Shown: positions 15,732 through 23,859, numbered from the stretch's first letter. The stretch is DNA of 34,347 nucleotides from Nitrospinaceae bacterium (GCA_028278405.1 JANQEK010000013.1:1-34347), one strand, 5' to 3'. Program-made: numbers and translations. The notes: a model not told the origin generated them from the sequence alone.

Positions 15732-16757
15732 TCAGGAAGAGGTTTTTTCAGCGTATTCGAACATACGTTCGACACAATGAAGCGCGTTCTGCTGAACTTC
15801 TGGGGAAAGCTTGATGATCTGATCCTGCCGCGGATTCTCCAACGCCTGCAAAATATCCTGCAGGGAATTGGTTTTCATGTATTTGCACATGGTACAGGAC
15901 CCCACAAACTGCTTGTCGGGAAACTCGGATTGCAAAATACCGGTCAACCCGCATTCCGTAAGCAGGAAGAACGTTTCGTCACTCGATTCCCGAACATGGT
16001 TGAGCATATTCGTAGTGCTGCCCACGAAATCCGCTTTCTGGACGACAGCGGGCTGGCATTCCGGATGCACCAGCACGTCGACTCCCGGGTTGTTGTTGCG
16101 GACAAAATCGATGGCGTCCGGCGCATATTCCTCGTGCACATAACAGGTGCCATCGTACCAGGAAATATTTTTGTGGACTCCCCGCTCCTGCAAATACTGA
16201 ATCACGTTCATGGCCATCAGCTTGTCAGGCAGGAAATAGATGTTGTCGTTGTCGATGGCTTCCACAATGCGGTAGACGTTGGACGATGTCACGCACACAT
16301 CGCACAGCGCTTTCACTTCCGCGGTAGTGTTGATATAGCAGACAAAAGTATGATCGGGATATTCCTTGCGCAGGCGCCGGACATCGGCGGCGGTGATGCC
16401 GTCGGCCAACGAACAACCACCGTCGGGATTGGGGTCGATCACCGTTTTATCGGGATTTAAAATTTTCGCGGTTTCCGCCATGAACCGCACTGCGGGAAAG
16501 ACGATTACCTCCGCATCGGAATCGCGGGCGATTTTGGCCAGGCCGTAGGAATCGCCGGTGTGATCGGCAACTCCGTATAGAATCTCCGGCGCGACATAGT
16601 TGTGAGCCAGAATGATGGCGTTCTTCTTTCGCTTGATTTCCTCAATACGTGCAATGACCGGATGAAGGCGCCGGCAATGCTCGAGCGTGAACTCGCACAG
16701 GGGACTGCCGACTTTTATCGGTTTCAATTTTTCATATAACTGTTCAACGGTGATCAT
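15732..16757 (-). CDS. nadA: Quinolinate synthase A
   Basis: Makes quinolinate from iminoaspartate and dihydroxyacetone phosphate in de novo NAD synthesis, using a [4Fe-4S] cluster. The 341-residue protein has IILAHNYVAPEI near residue 48, DHTGDSYGLA near 65-74, and conserved cysteines at Cys115 (DGGCSLA), Cys205 (GTCYVHEE) and Cys291 (GSCTMCKYMK), which fit the cluster ligands; HPEC at Cys234 is also conserved. No nadB or nadC is visible nearby. It begins 4 bases after the HIT gene stop, so the two genes are likely co-transcribed from the promoter at 17153-17181. Confidence 0.95.
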   Translation of the reverse strand: MITVEQLYEKLKPIKVGSPLCEFTLEHCRRLHPVIARIEEIKRKKNAIILAHNYVAPEILYGVADHTGDSYGLAKIARDSDAEVIVFPAVRFMAETAKILNPDKTVIDPNPDGGCSLADGITAADVRRLRKEYPDHTFVCYINTTAEVKALCDVCVTSSNVYRIVEAIDNDNIYFLPDKLMAMNVIQYLQERGVHKNISWYDGTCYVHEEYAPDAIDFVRNNNPGVDVLVHPECQPAVVQKADFVGSTTNMLNHVRESSDETFFLLTECGLTGILQSEFPDKQFVGSCTMCKYMKTNSLQDILQALENPRQDQIIKLSPEVQQNALHCVERMFEYAEKTSS

Positions 16758-16761
16758 ACGA

Positions 16762-17106
16762 TTAACCGGGAGGCCATTTCATGGGCCTGCCGCCCAATAA
16801 ATGAAAATGAATATGAAATACGGACTGGCCGGCCCCTGATCCGCAATTGACCACCAAACGGAAACCCGAGACTTCCAGATCATTCTTTTTTGCCAAGGAT
16901 TTGGCCACCGTACAGACCGATCCCATCAGTTTCTGATCCGAATCCTCAATATCCATGAGAGTTGCAAAATGCTTCTTGGGAATGATCAACAGATGCGTTG
17001 GAGCCTGCGGATTGATGTCCTTGATTGCGAACAGATGTTCATCACTATAAACCATTTCAGATTCTATTGTTCCACTGGCAATTTTGCAAAACAGGCAGTT
17101 TTCCAA
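16762..17106 (-). CDS. HIT-family nucleotide hydrolase/transferase
   Basis: A 114-residue histidine-triad protein that binds purine nucleotides (Hint-like). The active-site triad HIHFHLLGG is near the C-terminus, and the start ENCLFCKIASGTIESEMVYSDE is typical of Hint proteins. The start is TTG at 17106: the family N-terminus begins exactly there, GGAGG lies about 6 bases upstream, and no ATG is placed reasonably. It heads a likely unit with nadA 4 bases downstream. The physiological substrate is not known. Confidence 0.9.
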   Translation of the reverse strand: MENCLFCKIASGTIESEMVYSDEHLFAIKDINPQAPTHLLIIPKKHFATLMDIEDSDQKLMGSVCTVAKSLAKKNDLEVSGFRLVVNCGSGAGQSVFHIHFHLLGGRPMKWPPG

Positions 17107-17152
17107 AGGGACCTCCCTGAAAAGTGAACAAATATCCGTTTTCTTTCACTTT

Positions 17153-17181
17153 AATATACTCCTGCCCCCCTGCGAAACCAA
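17153..17181 (-). promoter_or_regulatory. Sigma70-type promoter for HIT-nadA
   Basis: On the - strand TTGGTT (17181-17176) and TATATT (17158-17153) are separated by 17 bases, about 47 bases upstream of the TTG start of the HIT gene. The -10 box has one mismatch to consensus. It lies between the pafA 3' end and the HIT gene, so the HIT-nadA unit can be expressed apart from the proteasome operon. Confidence 0.55.
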
Positions 17182-17266
17182 CCCAAAATCGACTTCACGT
17201 AGCGGCATTTTTGCGCTAGAAACCGTTTTGCGATAAGGAGTAATTCAATCCGACAAGCGATTGATT

Positions 17267-18724
17267 TCAGCGGAAGTAATTTTTATCTTCGAAGGGATCT
17301 TGCAAATCCATACTTCGCAAGTAGTTCTGGATTTCCTTTTTATAGGAAATGAAGGGGTCCAGCATAAGGAAGGGTTCTTCTTTGTTCAGGCGGAAACCGA
17401 TCCAGTCGATCAGGTAACCGGTCTGGCATTCGAGCAATGTTTTCACCAATTCGCCGCGGCCATCGGCGCGGGTACCCTTGGGGGCGTTGGATTGAGAGAA
17501 GAGGATGGCTTCGTCGGAAGTTTTACGGTAAGCGTCTCCGTTATTTTCCAGACCCCAATACAGACCATGCGCTTTATTGAGGTTATGAAATTCAAGGTCG
17601 AGACTTTTGATCCAGGAATCTTGCCACCCCAAATTTTCCGACTTCATGAATTCGGTGAGCATCCAGTATTTGCTGGCCCAGTCGACGCGACCGATCAGCG
17701 CTTCCGGCCCTTTGGGAATATCGTTTAGTACTGATTCCCAGGCTTCCAGCACCCAGTCGGTGTCACTGGAAGATCCAGCCAAGTATTTTTTCCCGACCTG
17801 CATGATTTCTTTCTGCAATTCCAGAGCGGTGGTTTTGTTGCCGTCCCGCAAAGTGATTTCCCACTTGAACTCCGGATCCCTGGAAATATCCCGCATGGCA
17901 TTCACGGAATCCGAAAGAATCCACGACGGGTCCGCCACTCCCAACTCGATCAACTCCATCATCAGCGACGTGGCACCCATCTTCAGAGCGCAGGCGAATT
18001 CGCTCATGTTGGAGTCGCCGACCAATAAATGAATGCGGCGATACTTGCTGGGATCGGACAACGGTTCGTCGCGGGTGTTGACAATGGCGCGATTGTATTG
18101 CACCCAGCGGTAAAATTCGTTGGGGATGTGATCCGCGCGCTGGGAAATCTGAAAGTTGACTTCATCCTCGTCTTTGCGTGTTTGGTGGATGTCGTCCCAA
18201 TCGCGGAACGGTTGCGGGTTGCAGGCACCGGTACGTCCGGTACCGGCGTAAATTTGCCGGGTCACCAGAAACGACGCCAGCAGGCGCAGGTTCTCGCGGT
18301 TGTCAAACTGAAACGCACGGCTGACCAGATAATTTTCATGGCATCCGAAAGTGGCGTTGGTTTCCAGATCGACGTTGTTCTTGATAAATGCTACCTGGTC
18401 GGCCCAACCCAATTCTTCCAACGCTTTTTGTACAATTTCGTCGCCGGCACGATCGAACGTGACCAGATCCACTAGGTTGGAGCATTCCGGGGACGCGTAT
18501 TCGAGGTGCCCCATGTCGAGATAAATACGGCCGCCGTTTGCGAGGAATCCGCCATTGCCGGGTGGTTCGTCGTTGGCGCGGTAATGCAAGTCGAGCACAC
18601 CCTGCTTCTGATCGAAAATATGATTCTTGATACGAACGGCGACATCGATCGGGCCGTATTTAAAATCATCCTCCTTGATCAGGAGACCGTATTCCGTTTC
18701 AATACCGTATATTCTGCGCTTCAT
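17267..18724 (-). CDS. pafA: PafA-type ligase for the Pup/UBact modifier
   Basis: ATP-dependent ligase that joins the modifier's C-terminal glutamate to lysine side chains of target proteins; glutamine-synthetase fold. The 485-residue protein starts with GIETEYG (Glu9 and Glu11 in the metal/ATP site), has the catalytic-loop region NGGRIYLDMGHLEYASPEC (candidate base Asp70), FIKNNVDLETNATFGCHENYLVSR, and RAIVNTRDEPLSD ... YRRIHLLVGDSNMSEF. It lacks the loop insertion seen in Dop, so it is assigned as PafA, not the deamidase. It ends the operon, 1 base after prcA. The catalytic loop is one residue shorter than the actinobacterial version I recall. Confidence 0.88.
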   Translation of the reverse strand: MKRRIYGIETEYGLLIKEDDFKYGPIDVAVRIKNHIFDQKQGVLDLHYRANDEPPGNGGFLANGGRIYLDMGHLEYASPECSNLVDLVTFDRAGDEIVQKALEELGWADQVAFIKNNVDLETNATFGCHENYLVSRAFQFDNRENLRLLASFLVTRQIYAGTGRTGACNPQPFRDWDDIHQTRKDEDEVNFQISQRADHIPNEFYRWVQYNRAIVNTRDEPLSDPSKYRRIHLLVGDSNMSEFACALKMGATSLMMELIELGVADPSWILSDSVNAMRDISRDPEFKWEITLRDGNKTTALELQKEIMQVGKKYLAGSSSDTDWVLEAWESVLNDIPKGPEALIGRVDWASKYWMLTEFMKSENLGWQDSWIKSLDLEFHNLNKAHGLYWGLENNGDAYRKTSDEAILFSQSNAPKGTRADGRGELVKTLLECQTGYLIDWIGFRLNKEEPFLMLDPFISYKKEIQNYLRSMDLQDPFEDKNYFR

Positions 18725-18725
18725 A

Positions 18726-19472
18726 TTATTTTGCCGCCGATTTTAAAGGTTCAATTTCGTCCGGGGTCACCACCCGGTACAGGGCCCTGCGTTCTGTCGC
18801 CGTGGAAAGCAATGCCGCCTCCAGCGTCCATCGGTCGAAGGCCTCGGCCAGGGTCGTCGGTTGTTCATCGGAGTCTTCCGATTCAGGTGAACCTTGCTTC
18901 TTTCCCTCTTCCCACAGGCGGCACGCTTCTTTCAAAGCCTGCTTCAGAGAGAGTGATGCAAAATCGGTCTGCTCGATTTGTTTCTGAATCCACTCGGATT
19001 CCTTGTCGTTGCCGGAAATCACCGCGCCTTTTTTAAACATCTCCCAATGCCCATCGTAGTTGAGCCGGAAGAACGACGGCCGGTTGTCGAAATCGATTTC
19101 AGCAAACAACAATTTGACCAGATAAGGCGCCCGCATCACCTCTTCGAAATTCTGTTTCATTGCGGGAGCAATGCCGAACTGAAGCAATCGGGCAAGCGTC
19201 ACATCCTTTTCCGAACGGTTGAACCCTTCCAGATGAGCCATATCCAGCAAAGTCATGCGGAGACGCTCGACATCGGCAGGATGTCCCAGGCTGCCCAGCG
19301 CAATGCGGTCATACACCTCAAATATTTTTCCGGGTTGGGCGGCAAACCCCATTACCAGCGCACCCTCTTTGTAAGGGACTGCGAGTACCGGTTGACCTTT
19401 TTTCAGTTTCTCCTGGACATAACTGTGGCGGGTGGAAATGGCCTCCATCCAGCGAAACGGTTCGTCAAACAT
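18726..19472 (-). CDS. prcA: Proteasome alpha subunit
   Basis: Forms the outer heptameric rings that gate the 20S chamber. The 248-residue protein has the alpha-type N-terminal helix (FDEPFRWMEAISTRHSYVQEKLKKG), followed by the Ntn-fold strand QPVLAVPYKEGALVMGF and the segment KIFEVYDRIALGSLGHPADVERLR. It has no catalytic N-terminal threonine, as expected for alpha. The sequence is strongly diverged from actinobacterial PrcA, but order and length agree. It lies 2 bases after prcB and 1 base before pafA. Confidence 0.88.
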   Translation of the reverse strand: MFDEPFRWMEAISTRHSYVQEKLKKGQPVLAVPYKEGALVMGFAAQPGKIFEVYDRIALGSLGHPADVERLRMTLLDMAHLEGFNRSEKDVTLARLLQFGIAPAMKQNFEEVMRAPYLVKLLFAEIDFDNRPSFFRLNYDGHWEMFKKGAVISGNDKESEWIQKQIEQTDFASLSLKQALKEACRLWEEGKKQGSPESEDSDEQPTTLAEAFDRWTLEAALLSTATERRALYRVVTPDEIEPLKSAAK

Positions 19473-19474
19473 GA

Positions 19475-20275
19475 TTATTTCCTTTTTGTGGATTCCTGGA
19501 AGAGGACAGCCAGTTCCTCTTCCGGCATGAACCGGTAACCTTGATCGGTGATACTGGCGATAACCGGATAGATTTTATCTTCGGGGCGGCCTTGTCCAGT
19601 GGCGCTGTCAAACTGCCCGGCGGTTTGCAACAGCCGAATGGCCAGTTGAGCGGCTTCCTTCAAAGTTCTTTGCCCAAGTTTTTGAGCACCCCAGAGGTCT
19701 TCGTATTCGAGGATACCGCGAATGACCGGCGATCCGGAGCCGGTGGCGGTGTGGGTCTGGATTTCAAACTGGGCTCCCAGAATATCGTAAAAATAAATGT
19801 AGGGCTTGGCTTCTCTTTGATCGTAGGACGCAAAAATGGGACTGACCGCGCCAACTCCCTGCATAGCGAGCCCCATATTATCCTTCAACAGTTTGGACAA
19901 GGCGCGGATTTTGCCTTCGGTGCTTAACGGCTGCAGTTGTGACCGTCGATAGTATTCGAAATTGTGCGAAAGAATGCGCGCCATTTCGAATGCCGTGGCG
20001 GGAACCCCGGCGATGGCCATCAGTGAAAAGTCGTCGATGGGAATCACCTTGTCGCACCGCTCGTACATAATGGCATTGCCAGCGGTGGCACGGCGATCTC
20101 CGGCAACGATCACACCATCCTTGAAATGGAACGCCATCACGGTCGTGCCCTGGGGCACACTGGCCTTGTCGATGGCGGTCAATCCCGCAATCGCCTTGGG
20201 CCAGGAATATCCCGACCGCTCGAGGAGATCGATAAAATCTCCCGGCCCGCTAAAATTTTCCGGTTTATCGCTCAT
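19475..20275 (-). CDS. prcB: Proteasome beta subunit (catalytic)
   Basis: Threonine protease of the inner rings of the 20S proteasome. The precursor has 266 residues with a 43-residue propeptide; cleavage before Thr44 in PQG-TTVMAF would expose the catalytic threonine. Counting from it, Asp17 (AGDRR) and Lys33 (CDKVI) fall at the catalytic positions and GSGS lies at the expected downstream site. The ATG at 20275 overlaps the modifier's TGA (ATGA, 20272-20275), a sign of translational coupling. All catalytic residues are present, so an active protease is expected. Confidence 0.93.
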   Translation of the reverse strand: MSDKPENFSGPGDFIDLLERSGYSWPKAIAGLTAIDKASVPQGTTVMAFHFKDGVIVAGDRRATAGNAIMYERCDKVIPIDDFSLMAIAGVPATAFEMARILSHNFEYYRRSQLQPLSTEGKIRALSKLLKDNMGLAMQGVGAVSPIFASYDQREAKPYIYFYDILGAQFEIQTHTATGSGSPVIRGILEYEDLWGAQKLGQRTLKEAAQLAIRLLQTAGQFDSATGQGRPEDKIYPVIASITDQGYRFMPEEELAVLFQESTKRK

Positions 20276-20448
20276 TGACCCGTTCGCTGTTTGTATTTTT
20301 CAGATTGCTTGGGGTCGACTTTTTTCATTCGCTTGAGAAGATCATCGCGCCCCGGCCGATTCACATCGGGTTTGGAAGGACCGCTGTCCTTCCTGTCGGG
20401 GGTGGATTCTTTCTTCTCTTCCCGTCTGAGGGGATCATTCATTTCCAT
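20272..20448 (-). CDS. Ubiquitin-like modifier (UBact/Pup-like), C-terminal Gly-Gln
   Basis: A 58-residue disordered-looking, charged protein: MEMNDPLRREEKKESTPDRK opens it, then a stretch with PSKPDVNRPGRDD, then a lysine-rich helix (LLKRMKKVDPKQSEKYK) and the ending QRTGQ. It matches the UBact type of Pup-like protein described from Nitrospinae and other Gram-negative phyla. Because it ends Gly-Gln, Dop-type deamidation is needed before ligation. ATG 20448 is favoured by GGAG at 20460-20457 (8-base spacing); ATG 20442 would give 56 residues and overlaps the dop TGA (ATGA, 20439-20442). The stop overlaps the prcB start. The gene is short enough for length-filtered gene callers to miss. Confidence 0.9.
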   Translation of the reverse strand: MEMNDPLRREEKKESTPDRKDSGPSKPDVNRPGRDDLLKRMKKVDPKQSEKYKQRTGQ

Positions 20449-21929
20449 GCAAACTGCTCCTTGTTTGAATCCAGGACCTGTAGGACATCTTCTTTGCTGA
20501 TGAGTCCGGACAGATCCAAATACTCACCATTGTTGAATTCGATTCCCGTCCAATGGATGTTTTTAATATGATCGCGCTCCTGATCGACTGCCTGCCCTCG
20601 AATCCGCGCCCGTGTATCCTGAGGGGCCCGGTGGACGGCGTCGTCGATTTTGTCCTGCTCAATCAATCCCGCTACGCTTCCCTGATCTCGCAGGCTGTAA
20701 TACAATCCGCGTTCCGGGTTAAGATTATGATACTCCAAATCGAGACTTTGTAAAATCGGGTCTTCCCAGTGCAAACCCTCCGCTTCCATAAAATCGCTGA
20801 AAAGGCTTTTCTTGATGGCCCAATCAATGCGATCGGCCAGCTTTTCCGGATGATGCCGGTGATCGTCCAAAGTCCGGCCCCATTCGCGGGTGACCCAGTC
20901 CCACTCTTCCTTATCGTCGGAGAAACCCGTGTGCTTCAAAGTCTGCTCCAGATACCACTCCTGGATTTCCAGAGGGGTGACGGTTTTCCCAGACTGCAAT
21001 TTTAAAAGAACTTTGCCGGTGGTGTCCCGCGACACGCGCTGGACATCGGCCACCGGGTCCGCCAACTCAAACGGTGTTTCCAGTTTGCGGGCACCGATCA
21101 GCGTCAATACCAGCCGGGTGGCGCCCACCTTCAACGCCGTCGCATAGGGCGACATATTGGCGTCTCCCAATATCAAATGCAAACGCCGGTAATCTTCCGT
21201 TGCATGCGGCTCATCGCGGGTATTGATGATGGGCCGCAGGATCATGGTCTCGATACTGAGAACGCTGTCTATAAAATCGGAGCGTTGTGCCAGCTGCAAA
21301 CCGGTGAATCCGTCTTCGTTCTTCCGTTCCGCTCCAACCTTTCCCGCACCGGCGTACAATTGCCGCGTTACCAGAAACGGCACCAGTTGATGGACCCAAT
21401 CCTCGAACGGCTGGTTCCGCGGAATTAAATAGTTGTCATGCGTGCCGTAACTGTGTCCGCTGTAATCCGTATTGTTTTTAAACAACTGTAAAAAGTCACC
21501 GCCCAGCTCCTGATTGCGGAGGCGGCAGCATTCGCCGACGATGTGCTCCCCGGCCAGATCGTGTGCTACCAGATCGAACAGCGTGCGGCATTCCGGCGTG
21601 CTGTATTCCGGGTGCGTGTGATCGTTATAAAAACGCGCACCGTTGGTCAACACCCGGTCGCTTTTCATTTCCCAATACGAGTAGGGCCGCTTGCGATCCT
21701 CTTCGCAGAATTCGTCTTCCTCTTCATCCTGGGCCAGCCGGGATACCTGAAACCCGCGCATATCCAAATGCGTGCGCTCCCGGTTATACGCCCAGACCTT
21801 GAATGCGCTCTTCACTCCACAGCGGGCCAAAAGCCACATCGATTCTTCGACCGGATCGGATTCCTCCTGATCCTCCCGGATAATGCCGTATTCCGTTTCG
21901 ATCCCCAGCAGAGGTACAATTTCGCTCAT
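20439..21929 (-). CDS. dop: Dop-type deamidase/depupylase
   Basis: Glutamine-synthetase-fold enzyme that deamidates the modifier's C-terminal glutamine and can remove it from targets. The 496-residue protein has GIETEYG (Glu11), the DMRGFQVSRLAQ segment near 56-67, which corresponds to the Dop loop in actinobacterial Dop, and the metal/catalytic stretch NGARFYNDHTHPEYSTPEC with Asp103. Later come LFKNNTDYSGHSYGTHDNYL, RPIINTRDEPHATEDYRRLHLILGDANMS and HRAPQDTRARIRGQ. The Dop loop and the NDHTHPEY signature distinguish it from PafA downstream. ATG 21929 overlaps the ARC stop (ATGA). Confidence 0.9.
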   Translation of the reverse strand: MSEIVPLLGIETEYGIIREDQEESDPVEESMWLLARCGVKSAFKVWAYNRERTHLDMRGFQVSRLAQDEEEDEFCEEDRKRPYSYWEMKSDRVLTNGARFYNDHTHPEYSTPECRTLFDLVAHDLAGEHIVGECCRLRNQELGGDFLQLFKNNTDYSGHSYGTHDNYLIPRNQPFEDWVHQLVPFLVTRQLYAGAGKVGAERKNEDGFTGLQLAQRSDFIDSVLSIETMILRPIINTRDEPHATEDYRRLHLILGDANMSPYATALKVGATRLVLTLIGARKLETPFELADPVADVQRVSRDTTGKVLLKLQSGKTVTPLEIQEWYLEQTLKHTGFSDDKEEWDWVTREWGRTLDDHRHHPEKLADRIDWAIKKSLFSDFMEAEGLHWEDPILQSLDLEYHNLNPERGLYYSLRDQGSVAGLIEQDKIDDAVHRAPQDTRARIRGQAVDQERDHIKNIHWTGIEFNNGEYLDLSGLISKEDVLQVLDSNKEQFAWK

Positions 21930-23548
21930 ATGATTGACCGGCTGAGGGTATCGGAGGCAGCCTGATCGGAATCGTTGGGCCGCCGTACCCGCGCCACGTT
22001 CTTGGGATCAAAGTCGAGCAACTGGAGCCAGTCTTCCATATTGGAATCGGCCGGCAAAACGCTGTTTTCCGTAAACTCGTTGTGCAGGGCTTGGATCATA
22101 TCGTCTTTGGTGATTTTCAATTCTTCCCCGGCAATAGCACGTTCAATGGAACGTTCCTTGGCGCGCAAAACGATTCCTTCCAGAATGGCTCCGGAAATAA
22201 AATCCTTCCAATAGAGTTTCTTGAACTCCCCACTGCGGAGAGTCAAAATCAGTGCTTCCCGCTCCGGAGATTTGCTGAACAAATGGTCCAGGAAAGGATG
22301 AATCAGGTCCTTCTCACGGTTCCCATCGATCGGGAGATTCGGCTTGAGATAGACGTTCAGGATAGATTCACAATCCTCACGATTGGGCCGCCCCACCTTG
22401 ATTTTGCGGTCGATGCGCCCCGGTCTTAAAATTGCCGGATCGATTAAATCCGGGCGGTTGGTGGCGAGGATCACCACCATTTCGCGTACCGATTGGATTC
22501 CATCCATCTCCGCACAGAACATTGGAACCAGGGTATTGGAGATATTGTTGACGCGCATGGCCTGCCGTGTGCCAAGCACCGATTCGGCCTCGTCGATGAA
22601 AATGAATGGAAGCTTTCCTTTTTCCTTGTACTCGCGTGCGCGTTTGAAAATTTCACGGACCTTGCGTTCCGATTCGCCGAGCCACATGTTAAGAATTTCA
22701 GGTCCCTTGACGTGGATGAACCGGCCTTCCAGATCCTTGCTGCCATCATCCTTGGATTTGAGCTGGTCGACGACATCGGACAAAATGGCTTTACCGATCA
22801 GCGTTTTGCCGCAACCGGGCGGGCCGTAAAACAGAAACCCTTTGGGCATCCGGTATTCCATCTTGTGAAGAATCTCTTCGTGCAGAATGGGGTATTCAAT
22901 AACCTTGCGGACTTCCTCGATGACTTTCTCCTGTCCACCCACCTGCTGCCAGGTAACGGGAATGTAATCGTCTTCCACCAGCGATTTGGACTGGCGTTTG
23001 GGAAGGCGCTTCATGATGACCTTCTGGGTTGGGTCGAGAACCACCTCATCCCCTTCTTTGAAAGTTTCCTGTTCCAGCCCGGTGCAGGGGATCACCATGG
23101 ATTCGGAAGTGTTGGAACCGCCACCGACCAGCCAATGACCATCATCCAAACGTGACACAATACGAGCGATCGGGCCTCTTTCGGGCAAAGGAAGTTTGGC
23201 GATTGCAACAAACCCTTCGTTGACTGCAACCTGGTCTCCTACCTTCAGCTCTCCGTCTTCAAGAATTTCTGGAGAAACCGCCGCCTGGTATTCGGTTCCG
23301 CCAACATTCAAACGGTACAAATCCTCCTGCCCCTTGCCGAGAATAGTCCCAATACGATGGGCCGGCAGCTTGAGCTGGCGGATGGTTTCTTCCAGTGTTT
23401 TGATTTTGAGATTATACTGCTGGGCAGACTGCTGGGCTTGCAGCAAGGCGTCGCGCAGATCGAAAATTTTTTCCTGAAGGTCCGGCCGGTCCGCCGTTTC
23501 CTCCAGCATTTGATCGATCAATTCTATAATATGGGTTGGATCTCCCAT
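21926..23548 (-). CDS. arc: Proteasome-associated AAA+ ATPase (ARC/Mpa)
   Basis: Hexameric unfoldase that feeds tagged proteins into PrcAB. The 540-residue protein has an N-terminal coiled coil (about residues 10-60), two OB-type domains (about 65-180), and one AAA+ domain with Walker A GPPGCGKT (242-249), pore-loop region EILNMWLGESE (284-294), Walker B FIFIDE (315-320), and ATNRPDLIDPAILRPGRIDRKI. The C-terminus ends LSRSII, not the GQYL found on actinobacterial Mpa/ARC. It heads the operon after a promoter at 23577-23606, with AAGG before ATG 23548. Confidence 0.94.
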   Translation of the reverse strand: MGDPTHIIELIDQMLEETADRPDLQEKIFDLRDALLQAQQSAQQYNLKIKTLEETIRQLKLPAHRIGTILGKGQEDLYRLNVGGTEYQAAVSPEILEDGELKVGDQVAVNEGFVAIAKLPLPERGPIARIVSRLDDGHWLVGGGSNTSESMVIPCTGLEQETFKEGDEVVLDPTQKVIMKRLPKRQSKSLVEDDYIPVTWQQVGGQEKVIEEVRKVIEYPILHEEILHKMEYRMPKGFLFYGPPGCGKTLIGKAILSDVVDQLKSKDDGSKDLEGRFIHVKGPEILNMWLGESERKVREIFKRAREYKEKGKLPFIFIDEAESVLGTRQAMRVNNISNTLVPMFCAEMDGIQSVREMVVILATNRPDLIDPAILRPGRIDRKIKVGRPNREDCESILNVYLKPNLPIDGNREKDLIHPFLDHLFSKSPEREALILTLRSGEFKKLYWKDFISGAILEGIVLRAKERSIERAIAGEELKITKDDMIQALHNEFTENSVLPADSNMEDWLQLLDFDPKNVARVRRPNDSDQAASDTLSRSII

Positions 23549-23576
23549 TAAGCACCTTGTAGAGGAGTGTTTAACA

Positions 23577-23606
23577 ATTGTATGAATAATAAACTCAATA
23601 AATCAA
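23577..23606 (-). promoter_or_regulatory. Likely promoter of the proteasome operon
   Basis: On the - strand TTGATT (23606-23601) and TACAAT (23582-23577) are separated by 18 bases, about 29 bases upstream of the ARC start codon. Each hexamer differs from consensus at one or two positions. No other clear promoter is seen inside the operon, whose genes overlap, so this may drive all six genes. Confidence 0.5.
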
Positions 23607-23614
23607 GTCATTTC

Positions 23615-23653
23615 GCAGGTTTGGGGGATTGGCGGATTGACTGGAAAACCTGC
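23615..23653. repeat. Inverted repeat upstream of the proteasome operon
   Basis: GCAGGTTT (23615-23622) and AAACCTGC (23646-23653) are perfect inverted 8-mers separated by 23 bases, just upstream of the -35 box of the candidate operon promoter. The position suits a regulator binding site for the operon or a leader hairpin in the opposite transcript. Not otherwise recognised. Confidence 0.45.
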
Positions 23654-23670
23654 ATTTGTAGGATCTCCAG

Positions 23671-23766
23671 GGAAATGCTGAGTGGACCCGGTCCGGCACG
23701 CTAATGGAGATGCCAACTAACTCCCCGATTTCAAACAAAAATTGGTAGAAATGGAGTTAGTTTTTA
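23671..23766 (+). ncRNA. Candidate small RNA with terminator hairpin
   Basis: AACTAACTCC (23715-23724) and GGAGTTAGTT (23753-23762) form a perfect 10-bp stem; a second pairing ATTTC/GAAAT lies inside it, and TTTTT follows. This looks like a rho-independent terminator, yet no gene on the + strand precedes it. A promoter-like TTGACT (23637-23642) and TAGGAT (23659-23664), 16 bases apart, sit upstream. Together they suggest a transcript of about 95 bases. It is speculative; the hairpin could also be a regulatory site for the gene at 23860. Confidence 0.25.
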
Positions 23767-23859
23767 AATTACAATAACTTAAAAGGTTCCAACTTCTCAG
23801 GGAGATATTTCGGCAATCTCCCCTCATGCGGTACATCTGAGGGTTTGCCGAAACCAGCT

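Noticed and set aside
15777-16460. Long open frame on the + strand inside nadA (227 codons)
   Set aside because: Antisense to quinolinate synthase, whose iron-sulphur cysteines are all in place; no promoter or ribosome-binding site seen.
23671-23766. tRNA or other known structural RNA in the intergenic region
   Set aside because: No cloverleaf or known RNA motif is visible; only the terminator-like hairpin stands out, so only a tentative small RNA is listed.
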